The notes under the pieces: model-generated
The model's database searches: none
Seen by the model: only the letters and a program-made list of their open reading frames with translations
What the model was told of the DNA's origin: nothing
Made by a program: the position numbers and the translations under genes
DNA from: Ooceraea biroi
Lineage: Eukaryota; Arthropoda; Insecta; Hymenoptera; Formicidae
Assembly (NCBI RefSeq): GCF_003672135.1
Contig: NC_039506.1
Span: 14,508,001-14,572,000 of the forward strand
DNA: 64,000 nucleotides
Direction: 5' to 3'
Part shown: piece after piece, positions 1 through 11,100 of the stretch
How the letters are laid out: each line of letters starts with the position of its first letter
Numbering within the stretch: the first letter of the stretch is position 1

Positions 1-76
1 CATGGATTTAATTATTCGGCCTAAACACCCGGTGCGCGTAAAATTCGTCCCAATCAAAGATGCTCAACTGTTATAA
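1..76 (+). CDS. CYP4: CYP4 gene A, 3' end of last exon (partial)
   Basis: The window opens inside the last exon of a CYP4 P450. The readable residues start MDLIIRPKHPVRVKF and the stop TAA is at 74-76. These bases and the following flank are identical to the end of gene E (25599-25674). Nothing can be said about the rest of gene A. It is the C-terminal strand of the P450 fold, downstream of the heme loop, and it heads the same head-to-tail array as genes B to H. Confidence 0.85.
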   Translation, partial: MDLIIRPKHPVRVKFVPIKDAQLL

Positions 77-611
77 GGGACTTATATCGGGGTGAAAACC
101 TGATGATGAGAAATGACGCATTTACTAAACGAGCATTATTACATTACTTCTCAGGATCACGGGATACATATTGCATGATATAAGTCGGAGATTAATTGTA
201 CTTATTGGTTTAGGAAAATGGTTTTGGTTGCTTTAAGTTTGTAAGTCAGATATTTCTTCAAATAGTGTTGTTTTGAGACTTTTAGTTCAAAGAACGCTTG
301 TGTAGAAAGAATGAAAAGCATTTATATTATCTGTGAGACATTATGAAGTTTTTTACAGTATCAATTTGATCGACAATCTTTTTTGTTACATTGTTCAAAA
401 TACACTTACGATTTGCAGTCGCCAGTCTTCTTCCCTCACTGTCTCTCCTGCTCTCCCTCTCACCCTCCTATCATTCTCTCTGTCATTCTCGTTTTTCTCT
501 CCAAGCCGACCGGACATGTCATTTAAGTAATGCAAAATAATATGAACTAAATTCTTTAACTGGTCTTTAGTCAAGGAAATTCCTTTTAAAAACTGATTGC
601 TGTAAGTAATA
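1..611 (+). repeat. Duplicated block, identical to 25599-26209
   Basis: The end of gene A and about 535 bp of 3' flank match 25599-26209 with no difference found by eye. Identity stops abruptly after TAAGTAATAT near 611. The shared part includes a CT-rich tract (about 413-500, again at 26011-26098). This marks a recent duplication, a gene conversion tract, or an assembly duplication. Confidence 0.8.
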
Positions 612-1021
612 TCATAACAAAATTACCTTTTTAAAAAAGGTACAAAAAAGCGCCAAGCATACGCGCCCGAAGAACGCGTTCAATGATGACATCTATAAAA
701 CTAATGATATCAACAAATTGCACCAATTATAAAAATGAGTATTTATGCAAACCAAAAAATCTATTACATTTATTCTATTTATTACATCTATTATATGCAT
801 ATACAACTAAATAGTTTAATACATATAAATATTTCAATACAAATAAGTGTTTCTTCAAAATACTTGGCGCTGCTAAACCGATTCAATAATTGTCTTAGTA
901 TTTAAATAATCGAAAGATTACAATAATTTCTTTACACTCTAAATTACATAACACAATTACCGAAATACATAAAATATATGTTACAAATGTAGTTCAACTT
1001 ATTCTATACTTAATTCTAATG

Positions 1022-1060
<39 letters not shown>
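612..1060. repeat. Interspersed repeat fragment plus (CA)n
   Basis: From about 612 the sequence matches 61341-61620, including the phrase AAGCGCCAAGCATACGC. From about 855 it matches the reverse complement of 61655-61860, around TTGGCGCTGCTAAACCGA. It therefore carries an internally inverted repeat family. A (CA)n tract lies at 1023-1058. No protein is visible. It separates gene A from gene B. Confidence 0.6.
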
Positions 1061-1062
<2 letters not shown>

Positions 1063-1171
1063 AAGAGTTTCCAGTTAGTCTCATAAACTGATTCTTTTAT
1101 CGCAGAAATAAGGATAGGATAGGATAAAGAACGATAAACAAATGAGAAAACTTCGTTTCTTCTCGTTACAG

Positions 1172-2451
1172 GGTCATGATACCGTATCAATGGCTATGAC
1201 TTTTGCTATACTACTGTTAGCCGAACACAAGGATGTGCAGGTATTTTTTATAATAAAAAGTACTGAATTAGAATAGATATAATTATTTAAATTCAATCAT
1301 CTTCTTTACTTTACATTCACATTTAAGTGACTTTATTTTATCTATAAAGTAGCGTACATACTGCAGTGTCCTTATCTTAATTAATTATACAGAATAATTT
1401 ACGTAGTAACATCTGTTTTATGATGGTAGGATTGTGTCAGAACTGAAGTCAATGCTGTAATGGAAAAAAATGGAGGAAAACTTACCGTGACAGCGTTACA
1501 GAATCTGTCGTATCTTGAGAGATGTTTGAAAGAAACGATGAGATTGTATCCCAGTGTGTTGCTAATAACACGAACATTAGTAGAAGACGTAATGTTAAGC
1601 AAGCAATGAATAAGTAAAATAATAAATATTAAATAATTACAGCAATAATTAGATACATCTTACAGATTTCTTATCATAAGCAGTGAAGAAGATAACATGT
1701 ATAATATAGTAATGAAGTGCTCCCTATGTAATAATGCAATCTTACGATCATGTCAGTGCGCCAAAAGTTGTCGATGCGTTTATTGCCCGTTTCATTTCTA
1801 AATGCATCGTAATCGCACCGAAAATTTATCAAAATTAATATTCTTTGATATATCATGAATTCAGCAACACAGGATTAACCAATTTACAAATTTAATTTCA
1901 TATGCGGATACTGGTTTTTACTTATGTACGTAATACTTTATGGAATATTCACTTTACACACTCTGCACATGCTTATTAGTTATTCCTTTTTAATTAATAA
2001 TTACTTCTATTAGTATAGTCTGTAAGATTACTCCATTGTGCTTTTCAGAATCGTACTTGGTGCCTGCTGGAGTGGAGTTGTATATTGATATTTTATCTCT
2101 TCACAAAAATCCTGAATTCTGGCCAAATCCAGAAGTGTTTGATCCAGATAGATTTTTGCCAGAGCTGGTGCAAAATCGTCATCCTTTCGTTTATATACCG
2201 TTTAGCGCTGGTTCACGAAATTGCATAGGTAATTTACGAGATGATAATACCTTGTTGCGTATAAAGCAGTTTATAACGCATTTCTACTAATAGGTCAACG
2301 ATTCGCTATGATGGAGCTGAAAACTGTAATTGGTACTCTAGTGCACAACCTTTATTTAGAACCTATCGATCACTTGAAAGACTGTCGATGTGTAGCCGAT
2401 TTGCTTATTCGCATTGGGCAACCAATGCGCGTGAAATTCATCCCTATCTAG
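1172..2451 (+). pseudogene. CYP4: CYP4 gene B, exons 9-12 only (5'-truncated)
   Basis: Four exons are recognisable: exon 9 at 1172-1240 (GHDTVSMAMTFA), exon 10 at 1430-1598 (ExxR helix, RCLKETMRLYPS), exon 11 at 2049-2228 (FDPDRFLPE and heme loop FSAGSRNCIG), and exon 12 at 2294-2451, ending in TAG. Phases match the intact paralogues and no exon contains a stop. Exons 1-8, with the membrane anchor, are absent; upstream is repeat DNA and then the end of gene A. Exon 10 has DCVR where paralogues have DRVR. Its 5' splice site is GC (1599-1600, A|GCAAGC) where gene C has GT. It is most likely a remnant of recombination and cannot make a complete P450. Confidence 0.85.
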
Positions 2452-3640
2452 GATGCTCAATTATATTAACGGAATGCGAATTATTGTAAAAACCTAATGT
2501 ATGAAGAGAAATGCCTAATTGCTTATATAAGTGTTATTATAACATTCCGCAAGTAATATCATCGCATAAAATATGTATTGCGTACCTAGTTATTTATTTA
2601 AGAATATATAGCATCTTATTATTTTAGAAAAATCATTTTGGTTGTTTTAAGTTTAAGTCATTCGCGAATCTCATTTAGTAATGCGTAATTTACCTTGATT
2701 AAATCCTTGAACTGTTTTTTAAACACGTGAATTCCTTAAAATTTGATTGTCGTATGGAATACGTTTCGAAAAAAAGACAAAAGTATCAATAAATATTTCT
2801 TCATACGAATAAAACATCTCTCGAAGCACATCTAATCCATTGCATGCAGTTATATATATAATTATGTATCTATTATTATATGGATACATAATTAAAAGAA
2901 ACACGTAGGAAGATCATTAGGTCTTAGTAGGTGGGCACTAATGTGCTCTTCTTTCTTTATTATTGGCTTGCAGTGATTACAAACTTTACTTATTACTTAG
3001 TACTAGGATTATAATATATCGAAAACAAATGTAGCACTGAATCATAATAAGTTGTTTGTATAAATAAAATCTTTTTTTCAACAGATATTACCTGGATAAG
3101 ATGTAGATATAATTACATGATTACGGACTTATAATAAATAGTAATAGTAAATAGATTAATATATAATGATGAGCAGCTTGACTATTATAGCAGGTCAGTC
3201 TTACCTATCTTCCTTCTTCAGTGTCTCAGTTGGCATATACAACAAACGCAAAAAACTTTTATGTAATGAAGTAAATGCTACTAGACTATTTACTAATAGA
3301 ATAGACTAAGACGCATATACACTTAAACCGTAAATTAATCTGGCATGACTTATATCTGTTTACTGATCAGGACAGAAATTTTCTCTACAAACTATTAAAT
3401 TACAATCTAAGTTTTATGAACATTTATTTTTATGAGACCATTCACCAATTATATCATGAATTATTGATTTATATCAGTTGCGCATGAAAGAAACATGGAA
3501 AACTAGATGTAAGAGCAACGTGCTATTTGTTAAGGATTTATGTAACTTCAGCGATATTAAACTACTTTGTAAGATCAGCTAAATACAATCTATTAAAACA
3601 TGATAAACACTAAGATATAAATATAAAAAACGCGTACAGT
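2452..3640. other. B-C intergenic, no gene seen
   Basis: AT-rich sequence with no credible ORF. Most of it is repeated at 19384-20260 (D-E intergenic), which lacks about 320 bp corresponding to roughly 3030-3350. It belongs to the block copied between the B-C and D-E intervals. Confidence 0.6.
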
Positions 3641-3651
3641 AAAAATTGTTA

Positions 3652-3685
3652 TATAAGTTGTTAAGGCATGTCTTTGCGTGTCAGT
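3652..3685 (+). promoter_or_regulatory. Core promoter of gene C (TATA + initiator)
   Basis: TATAAG at 3652 is followed by the arthropod initiator TCAGT at 3681-3685, with the initiator A 31 bp after the first T of the TATA motif, which is ideal spacing. The same pair sits upstream of genes E and F with similar spacing. Confidence 0.6.
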
Positions 3686-3919
3686 AATGAGATAGCAGTT
3701 TCTCAGCGGCTATTAGCGCAACATCGTACCAACACCAATAACAGTAATATCTGATTGAACGTCGAACTCGCAAGTATCAAGTGCAGTTCCACAAAGTAAT
3801 ATGTTATTAGTGTGCAAGAACTGTTATAGTTTTTGAAAGGAAGAAGATATTTAAGCAGGAGTTTCACGAATTATTTTTTATACTTCTTAAGAAAACAAGT
3901 TGGGATATTTAAAATCTAT
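3683..3919 (+). other. Non-coding first exon (5' UTR) of gene C
   Basis: Inferred from conservation. The segment from the initiator to AAATCTAT|GTAAGT is conserved upstream of C, D, E and F. A matching acceptor (TTGTATTACAG, ending at 4891) lies about 96 bp before the ATG at 4988. The predicted UTR intron is 3920-4891. No transcript evidence is available. Confidence 0.5.
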
Positions 3920-4290
3920 GTAAGTTTGCTATGTTTACTATATATCTATATGCTATATGTGTGCTATATGTCTATATATTTATTCTAATTCTATTTTATA
4001 TTATATTACTTTCCTTTCTTTCTGTGTATCTTGTATAATACTTTCGTACCATGTATTTGTACCATGTAATATCCATAAATTCTATTGTAGTTCTAAATTA
4101 AATCTAACATTTGAAATATTTTTGACTGTGAATAATGAGTTGTATTGTTATCTAAAATTCTTTACCGTTTGTTATCAAATTATAACTTGTCAGAATAGAG
4201 AATCTTCGGCTATTTCTAAATATATTTTCAATAAAAATATTCACATCTAAATGATTTATAGCAGATATAGTTACGGAATGATATAGTTAT

Positions 4291-4628
4291 GTAGAAACAG
4301 GGCGTAAGCACAAGAGTTAGTGACGCAGGACTAACACTTCACTCAAAATCAAAAACACAAAAACTCTAATAATATAATCAGAAGGAAAGTCCGGGAATCA
4401 CAACTTTCGCCAAAACAAATCCTGACCATCTTCTTTGCCCGACTCTCGACGACTCCGCCTTTTTTTTCAACTGATTTTTTTCTCGAATGGGTATCTTGTT
4501 GTACATAGCGACGACATATAACAGCCAGTTAATGCTATTGTAATGCAGAACGTCTGTCTCGCGACTATTGTAGGCCCCAATCATTCCGACTTCATTTATT
4601 GATACTTCTCATTTACATTTTCGCCTAC
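4291..4628. mobile_element. 338-bp insertion in the leader intron of gene C
   Basis: The insertion is flanked by AGTTAT repeats (4285-4290 and 4629-4634). Its ends are GTAG...CTAC. It is present at the same place upstream of gene E (20909-21247) and missing from the homologous place upstream of gene D (about 14905), so the empty site is known. No coding capacity; family not recognised. Confidence 0.55.
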
Positions 4629-4899
4629 AGTTATATATGTATTGTTATATAATGTATAAGATTTTTAGATGTTATCATAAGGCTTTACAGTAAAGTTCTT
4701 ACGACATTTCTTTTAAGATATAAATACATTTTTTTGTGCCTGGCCTCTTCTTTTTTGAACAGTACACATTTTTTTAATAGTCTCACATATTGGTAATGTC
4801 TCGTTCTTCCCTTATAACCAATGCCTTTTACAGTCCTAACTTAAAGTTATGTTATAATCAAAACAACAAAATTTATTTCTTGTATTACAGCATATTATA

Positions 4900-6798
4900 G
4901 ATATTACATAATTAATATCTCAAAAAATCAAGAGTGACGACAGAAACGAAGGAAAGACGGACTGCATTTTACATTATGCAATAAACGATGATTGTCGGCG
5001 TATTACTGTCATGTGCTATATTCGCATTTTTCTATTATTATGTTATCCATCTTGCACGGTTTAGGCGACTTATCAATCTCATTCCGGGACCACGAATGGT
5101 TCCAATTTTCGGGGATATTTTCACTTTATTATCTCATGGAACACCAGGCAAGTAAATAAAAATTTGCATAACTTTTCACTATGACAACTAATGCATCACT
5201 TGTCTATAAAAATTATTTATCAGTATAATATAGATAATAAATACAAAGAACATATTTGCATAACGTATTTGCCAGTAACGATACTTATTGAACCAACAAT
5301 AAGCCTCTTAGCAGCTAAACTCAAATCCTCCTTTAATAAATTTCTGAATTTCCTTGGACTAAAATAATATGCTTAGACTTATAATGTCTGATTTTTAAAT
5401 TTTCTATTTTTGATATTCTAGAACGTCTTTGGGATCTTATAAAATTCCGATTTGAAAGGTATAGCCCAATTTATAAAACTTGGTACTTTACGATCGCTTA
5501 TGTCGCAATTACATATCCGGATGAAATGCAGGTATAGTAAATCAATTGATGAATAGTAAATCATATCATAAATAGATTGATGTTTGTTATATAATATCGT
5601 TCGAAAATGGATGTCCATCTTTCCTAACAATGATCATAAATAAATACGAACAGTTCTGAATGTTTGCTGAAATAGTATTTTCTAAAGGACTTATTGCGGA
5701 GTTCTCGTTCCACATTTCACTATTTGGACCTCGCTGTGTTTCATGAATATGATTATTTAATCTGGTTTTAGACGATACTGAACAACTCGAAATCTAGTAC
5801 GAAAGGCATGGCATACAAACTTCTTCGTCCATGGATGGGAGATGGTCTCCTCCTTAGTAAAGGTATCGCAATAAACTGAAAATTAGGTTTTGGATGTAAT
5901 GTATAAACACATATACACGCACACACAAACTACTTTTCGATATAATTAGTACAAAAATATTTAATTTTCAACTACTTTATGCTGACGTGGCATGTATTTT
6001 CCTACACACTAAGGTAAAAAAACGGATACATAAAAAAGTACATATATTTATATATATTTTTTTTTAAATAATGGACATAAATAATTGTATAAATGTGTAT
6101 ATGTTGATATAAATATCGTGATTCACAACTCCTTGATTTGTATTCCAGGAACAAAATGGCAAGAAAGGCGAAAGATTCTAACACCTGCATTTCACTTCCA
6201 TATTTTAAAAAATTTTTTTAGTATTTTGGTTGAGGAAAGCAATCGTATGACAATATCGTTGAAACACATGAAAGACTCGACCGTCGAGGATTTAACGTCT
6301 TTTACTAGTCACCATACCTTGAATATAATATGCGGTAAAATATTATAACATATTTATAATTCCAGGAAAAGAGTTTGTCTGTGTCTAACTATTTCTAAGA
6401 AAAGAAATTCTTTCAAATAAAAGTTTAGGTGAAGCATGCGTTTTACCCTGTGTAAACAGAACTAAACTACTAATAACGTATATCTTAGAACTGTTAATAA
6501 TGTATAATATATCTTACATGGATAATTGAACTGTTTATCCCATTGTTACTCATAAATTTACAGAAACATCCATGGGCATTTCCTTGCGAAACATAGAAAC
6601 GAGTGAACAACAGCAGTACCGTAAGGCAATCCACGACATAAGTGAAATAATAATTTACAGGTAATTACGTATTCAATATTAAACATAAAAAATAAACTTA
6701 TTACAACATATCAATACATAATAAATATTATAACAAGAAAGATAGAAACTCTTAATATCATGAAAGCCATCACACGCAAACAAAAGGAAGACGTTTAT

Positions 6799-6838
<40 letters not shown>

Positions 6839-7505
6839 CATATTTCTACATTTTATTTATAGATTTTTACGTCCATGGTATCAATATGATACAATATTCT
6901 GGTTCACACCGAAATATAAACAGCAAGTTAAATGTTTGAAAATACTACACGGTTTCACAGAAAAAGTGAGTATAAATGTTATATGAAAGTGTGAGATTCT
7001 TAAATAAATTACGCAATCATTTCCAGCAAGATTTTTAAACCTTCTTATAAGTAACATATATGTTTGACTAAATAATTCAACGCTGCCGATATTGTTCTAA
7101 GAGCGTTAAATAATGAATGTATTATTTAAAACTGAGCATTTGTTGTAGATTATTACGGAAAGAAAACGATATCACGAAACCACTGGTGGACGATATCTCA
7201 ATTTTGAAAATACGGCAGAATTTGATGACATGACAGGAAGTATATATTTACAGAATAAGCACACTTTTTCCGTTATCAGAATAATAAAATTTTTGATTAT
7301 AGATTATTGTCCCATTTGTTTTATTTGTTTAAGGCCGAAAGAAGCGCCTTGCCATGTTGGATCTCATGATAGCAGCGTCCAATAATAACCAAATGAGTGA
7401 TTCGGATATCAGAGAAGAAGTAGATACCTTCATGTTTGAAGTAAGCAGTGTCATATCATTTTGGTTTTTTTAGTAGTACGAGATATGCGGAATATTTAGG
7501 ACAGA
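4900..7505 (+). repeat. 2.6-kb near-identical block shared with 15245-17847
   Basis: Covers the last part of the 5' UTR, exons 1-8 and all introns between them in genes C and D. Differences seen by eye are few: one R/P codon in exon 1, a shorter (TA)n in intron 5 of D, and scattered single bases. Similarity ends sharply in intron 8. Confidence 0.85.
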
Positions 7506-7633
7506 CCAAATGAAAGAAATAAATATTGTTGCCACTGTCTCCTGCGCTAAAATTAGTATTTTGTTAGAAACTCACACTTTGAAAAACTTCGGTATAAGGA
7601 AATTCTATCTGAAGATCCTTAAACGTTCACACA

Positions 7634-7665
<32 letters not shown>

Positions 7666-7684
7666 GCACACACACACGCACACA

Positions 7685-7731
<47 letters not shown>

Positions 7732-9459
7732 CCGCCCGCACGCACGCACAATAGGAGAGCTTCCAGTAAGAGCCACTTCAACCAAACTCCGATTAATTTA
7801 ATTCGTCCAGTAACTTGCAGGGCGAATAACATAAAAATCTCTAATAATATAATTCTCGTATAAATAATATAAGTTTTATGTTGATCGCCCTGTAAGTTAA
7901 TCGACGATTAAATTAACCGGAGGTTGGTCGAAGTGGCCCTTAGGCCCGTTTCTACCAATGTCGGTTAACTTTAACCGTAGTTTAACTGACTCTTTGTCTC
8001 TTTCTAAGGTAGGTAGTTAGAAAAAAAGGCCGAAGAGTGAGTTAAACTACGGTTAAAGTTAAACGACATTGGTAGAAACGGGCCTTAGTCTTGTAAACTG
8101 ATTCTTTCTTTTATCACAGAAGTAGGATAGGATAAATAACGATGAACGAATGAGAAAGCTTGGTTTCTTTTCGTTAGGGTCATGATACCGTATCAATGGC
8201 TATGACGTTTGCTATACTACTGTTAGCCGAACACAAGGATGTGCAGGTATTTTTTATAATAAAAAGTACTGAATTAGAATAGATATAATTAGTTAAATTC
8301 AATTATCTTCTTTGCTTTACATTCACATTTAAGTGACTTTATTTTATCTATAAAGTAGCGTACATACTTCAGTGTCCTTATCTTAATTAATTATACAGAA
8401 TAATTTACGTAGTAACATCTGTTTTATGATGGTAGGATCGTGTCAGAACTGAAGTCAATGCTGTAATGGAAAAAAACGGAGGAAAACTTACCATGACAGC
8501 GTTACAGAATCTGTCATATCTCGAGAGATGTTTAAAAGAAACGATGAGATTGTATCCCAGTGTGTTGCTAATAACACGAACATTAGTAGAAGACGTAATG
8601 TTAAGTAAGCAATGAATAAGTAAAATAATAAATATTAAATAATTACAGCAATAATTAGATACATCATACAGATTTCTTATCATAAGCAGTGAAGAAGATA
8701 ACATGTATAATATAGTAATGAAGTGCTCCCTATGTAATAATGCAATTTTACGATCATGTCAGTGCGCCAAAAGTTGTCGATGCGTTTATTGCCCGTTTCA
8801 TTTCTAAATGCATCGTAATCGCACCGAAAATTTATCAAAATTAATATTCTTTGATATATCATGAATTCAGCAACACAGGATTAACCAATTTACAAATTTA
8901 ATTTCATATGCGGATACTGTTTTTTACTTATGTACGTAATAATTTATGGAATATTCACTTTACACACCCTGCACATGCTTATTAGTTATTACTTTTTAAT
9001 TAATAATTACTTCTATTAGTATAGTCTGTAAGATTACTCCATTGTGCTTTTCAGAATCTTACTTGGTGCCTGCTGGAGTGGAGTTGTATATTGATATTTT
9101 ATCTCTTCACAAAAATCCTGAATTCTGGCCAAATCCAGAAGTGTTTGATCCAGATAGATTTTTGCCAGAGCTGGTGCAAAATCGTCATCCTTTCGCTTAT
9201 ATACCATTTAGCGCTGGTTCGCGGAATTGCATAGGTAATCTACTATATGATAATTTACCTTGTTGTGTGTAAAGAAGTTTATAACGCTTTTCTACTAATA
9301 GGTCAACGATTCGCTATGATGGAGCTGAAAACTGTAATTGGTACTCTAGTGCACAACTTTTGTTTAGAACCTATCGATTACTTGAAAGACTGCCGATGTG
9401 TAGTCGATTTGATTATTCGCATTGGGCAACCAATGCGCGTGAAATTCGTCCCCGTCTAG
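4988..9459 (+). CDS. CYP4: CYP4 family cytochrome P450, gene C (complete, 12 exons)
   Basis: Exons: 4988-5147, 5422-5531, 5772-5862, 6149-6334, 6564-6660, 6863-6965, 7149-7239, 7334-7440, 8178-8246, 8436-8604, 9055-9234, 9302-9459. They join to 1521 nt, 506 aa, the usual CYP4 length. The start is the ATG homologous in every copy. The N-terminus is an ER membrane anchor followed by the hinge NLIPGP. Visible motifs are the CYP4 I-helix signature EVDTFMFEGHDT (exon 8/9 junction between E and G; this Glu can bind heme covalently in CYP4s), K-helix ETMR, FDPDRF, and heme loop FSAGSRNCIGQRF with the thiolate Cys. Intron 1 has a GC donor. Expected role: ER-bound NADPH-dependent monooxygenase on fatty-acid-like or xenobiotic substrates. 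Ant paralogues are usually called CYP4C1-like or CYP4AB; the subfamily is not proven here. No disabling lesion was found. Confidence 0.93.
7637..7750. repeat. (CA)/(CG)/(CACG) microsatellite in intron 8 of gene C
   Basis: A run of CA, then CG, then CACG units, absent from intron 8 of gene D. ORFs across it on both strands are repeat artefacts. Confidence 0.9.
7770..7939. mobile_element. MITE 1 in intron 8 of gene C
   Basis: Inverted ends GAGCCACTTCAACCAA and the complement of TTGGTCGAAGTGGCCC. Flanked by TAA and TTA. Introns of B and D have a single TTA here (CCAGTTAGTCTC), giving the empty site. A TTA target with TIRs suggests a PIF/Harbinger-type MITE. Confidence 0.6.
7943..8084. mobile_element. 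MITE 2 inserted next to MITE 1
   Basis: A near-palindrome of 142 bp with ends GGCCCGTTTCTACCAATGTC and its complement, flanked by TTA at 7940-7942 and 8085-8087. It appears to have inserted into the right-hand TTA of MITE 1. PIF/Harbinger-type by target; no ORF. Confidence 0.65.
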
Positions 9460-9667
9460 GATGTTCAATTGTTATAACGGAATGCGAATTATGTCGTTGT
9501 AAAAACCTAATGTAAGAACAGAAATGACGAAGTGATTATATATAAACGTTATTACATTCCGCAAGTAATATCACGCATGAAATATATATTGCGTATCTAG
9601 ATATTTATTTAAGAATGTATAGCATCTTATTATTTTAGAAAAATCATTTTGGTTGTTTTAAGTTTAA

Positions 9668-10869
9668 GGGGGGACATACACCTAGAAGGGTAAAAAAATC
9701 GATTTTTTTCTATATATATTTTCAAAGTATGATATCTTAAGAATATTTTTGTGCAGTTATAAATCTATCTAGCCAGTAATATAAAAGTTACACGTAAGTA
9801 TATTCGAGTCCGTTCGAGCGCGCTAGGGTCATTTCGGTTTTCACAGGTGTAAAACGAAAGATTCCTCTGGTTAGGGTTTTTTCCCCTCCCTTTTCTATTT
9901 GTTATATACCAATACCAAGCATCAGATCTGCTTAGAAAACACAAACAGTCGGTTCCACAGCAGTTCTTGTCCGGACGAGCAATCTAAAGAATCGAATAGT
10001 ACAGCAAAATAATACGACAGAAATGGATCGCAGGAAATGATCTAGAGATCTCCGAACATCTGAAAATATTCGAAAATCAAGAGCAAAAAAACCTCCACTG
10101 CCTAGGAATCGGCATCAGGTGGAACAAGAAGAGAAGAGCTATATAGCACGTCTGCGCTAAGCAGTACGAGAGAGAAGAGAATACGTCGTCGCCAAGAACA
10201 GAGGGACTTTCTAGAAGCATGTACTTCGGCAGAGGGTGTACTATATGGGCCTGGAGTAGATGATTTAGTGTAAATATAAAATTTGTCATCTTTTCGTTGT
10301 GTAAACCTAACATAAAACTTTAAACGCGTTTTTATCAAAACGAGGTTTGCAAAACGTGTGACAACTATATCTTGAAAATGGTTCCACCGATCGGCTTGCA
10401 GTTTTATACACTTTTTCTAGACACTAAAAACTAGTCTTTAACATAGGATTTTTTTCCGATGCTTAGTTTATTTTCTGTACCCAAAAATGTGCGACATTTT
10501 TGGTCAAAAAATCGTTATGTCAACTTTGACCGGCTGCCATTTTGTCCAAACACAATATTTCGAAAAACAACTATGATAAAAACTAGATTTATGTTTTAAC
10601 TTTATAACCCTTGAGGTGATTTTCCTTTCTGATGATTCCTGTGGGAGCCACGATTGTCACCGCAAACGCCGTTTTTAAAATTAGGAGTTAGGAGCTGTAG
10701 CATAGCGCCGCCATTTTGAATTTTGGAATAATAAAACACAAATTTTTTAGTAGAGAAAACTGTAATCTTTATATAGAAACAAACCCGATCTCTCTATCTC
10801 TTTCCGTTTTTCCGGAAAAAATTTGCAAAGTTTAGTCTCTTTTTGATCCTTCTAGGTGTATGTACCCCC
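9668..10869. mobile_element. piggyBac-like non-autonomous element (TTAA site)
   Basis: A 1202-bp insertion flanked by TTAA (9664-9667 and 10870-10873). The 22-bp inverted ends GGGGGGACATACACCTAGAA / GGGGGTACATACACCTAGAA differ at one position. Paralogous flanks of B (about 2651) and D (about 19588) read AGTTTAAGTCATT uninterrupted. No transposase ORF; internal ORFs are under 80 codons. Confidence 0.85.
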
Positions 10870-11100
10870 TTAAGTCATTCGCGAATCTCATTTAGGTAAT
10901 GCGTAATTTACCTTGATTAAATCCTTCAACCGTTGTTTAAACACATAAATTCCTCTTAAAAATTGATTGTCGTATAGAATACGTTTAAAAAAAAAGACAA
11001 AAGTATCAATAAATATTCCTTCAAACGAATAAAACATCTCTTGAAGCACATCTAATCCATTGCATGCAGTTATATATATAATTATATATCTACGTTATAT

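Noticed and set aside
333..530. 65-aa ORF, repeated at 25931-26128
   Set aside because: It lies in the 3' flank of genes A and E and translates a CT-rich tract.
5418..5630. 70-aa minus-strand ORF, repeated at 15764-15976
   Set aside because: Complement of P450 exon 2 and intron 2; a shadow conserved only because the block is duplicated.
7510..7863. ORFs on both strands rich in HTHTHARTHAR / VRACVRAC repeats
   Set aside because: They run through a CA/CG microsatellite in intron 8 of gene C; composition artefacts.
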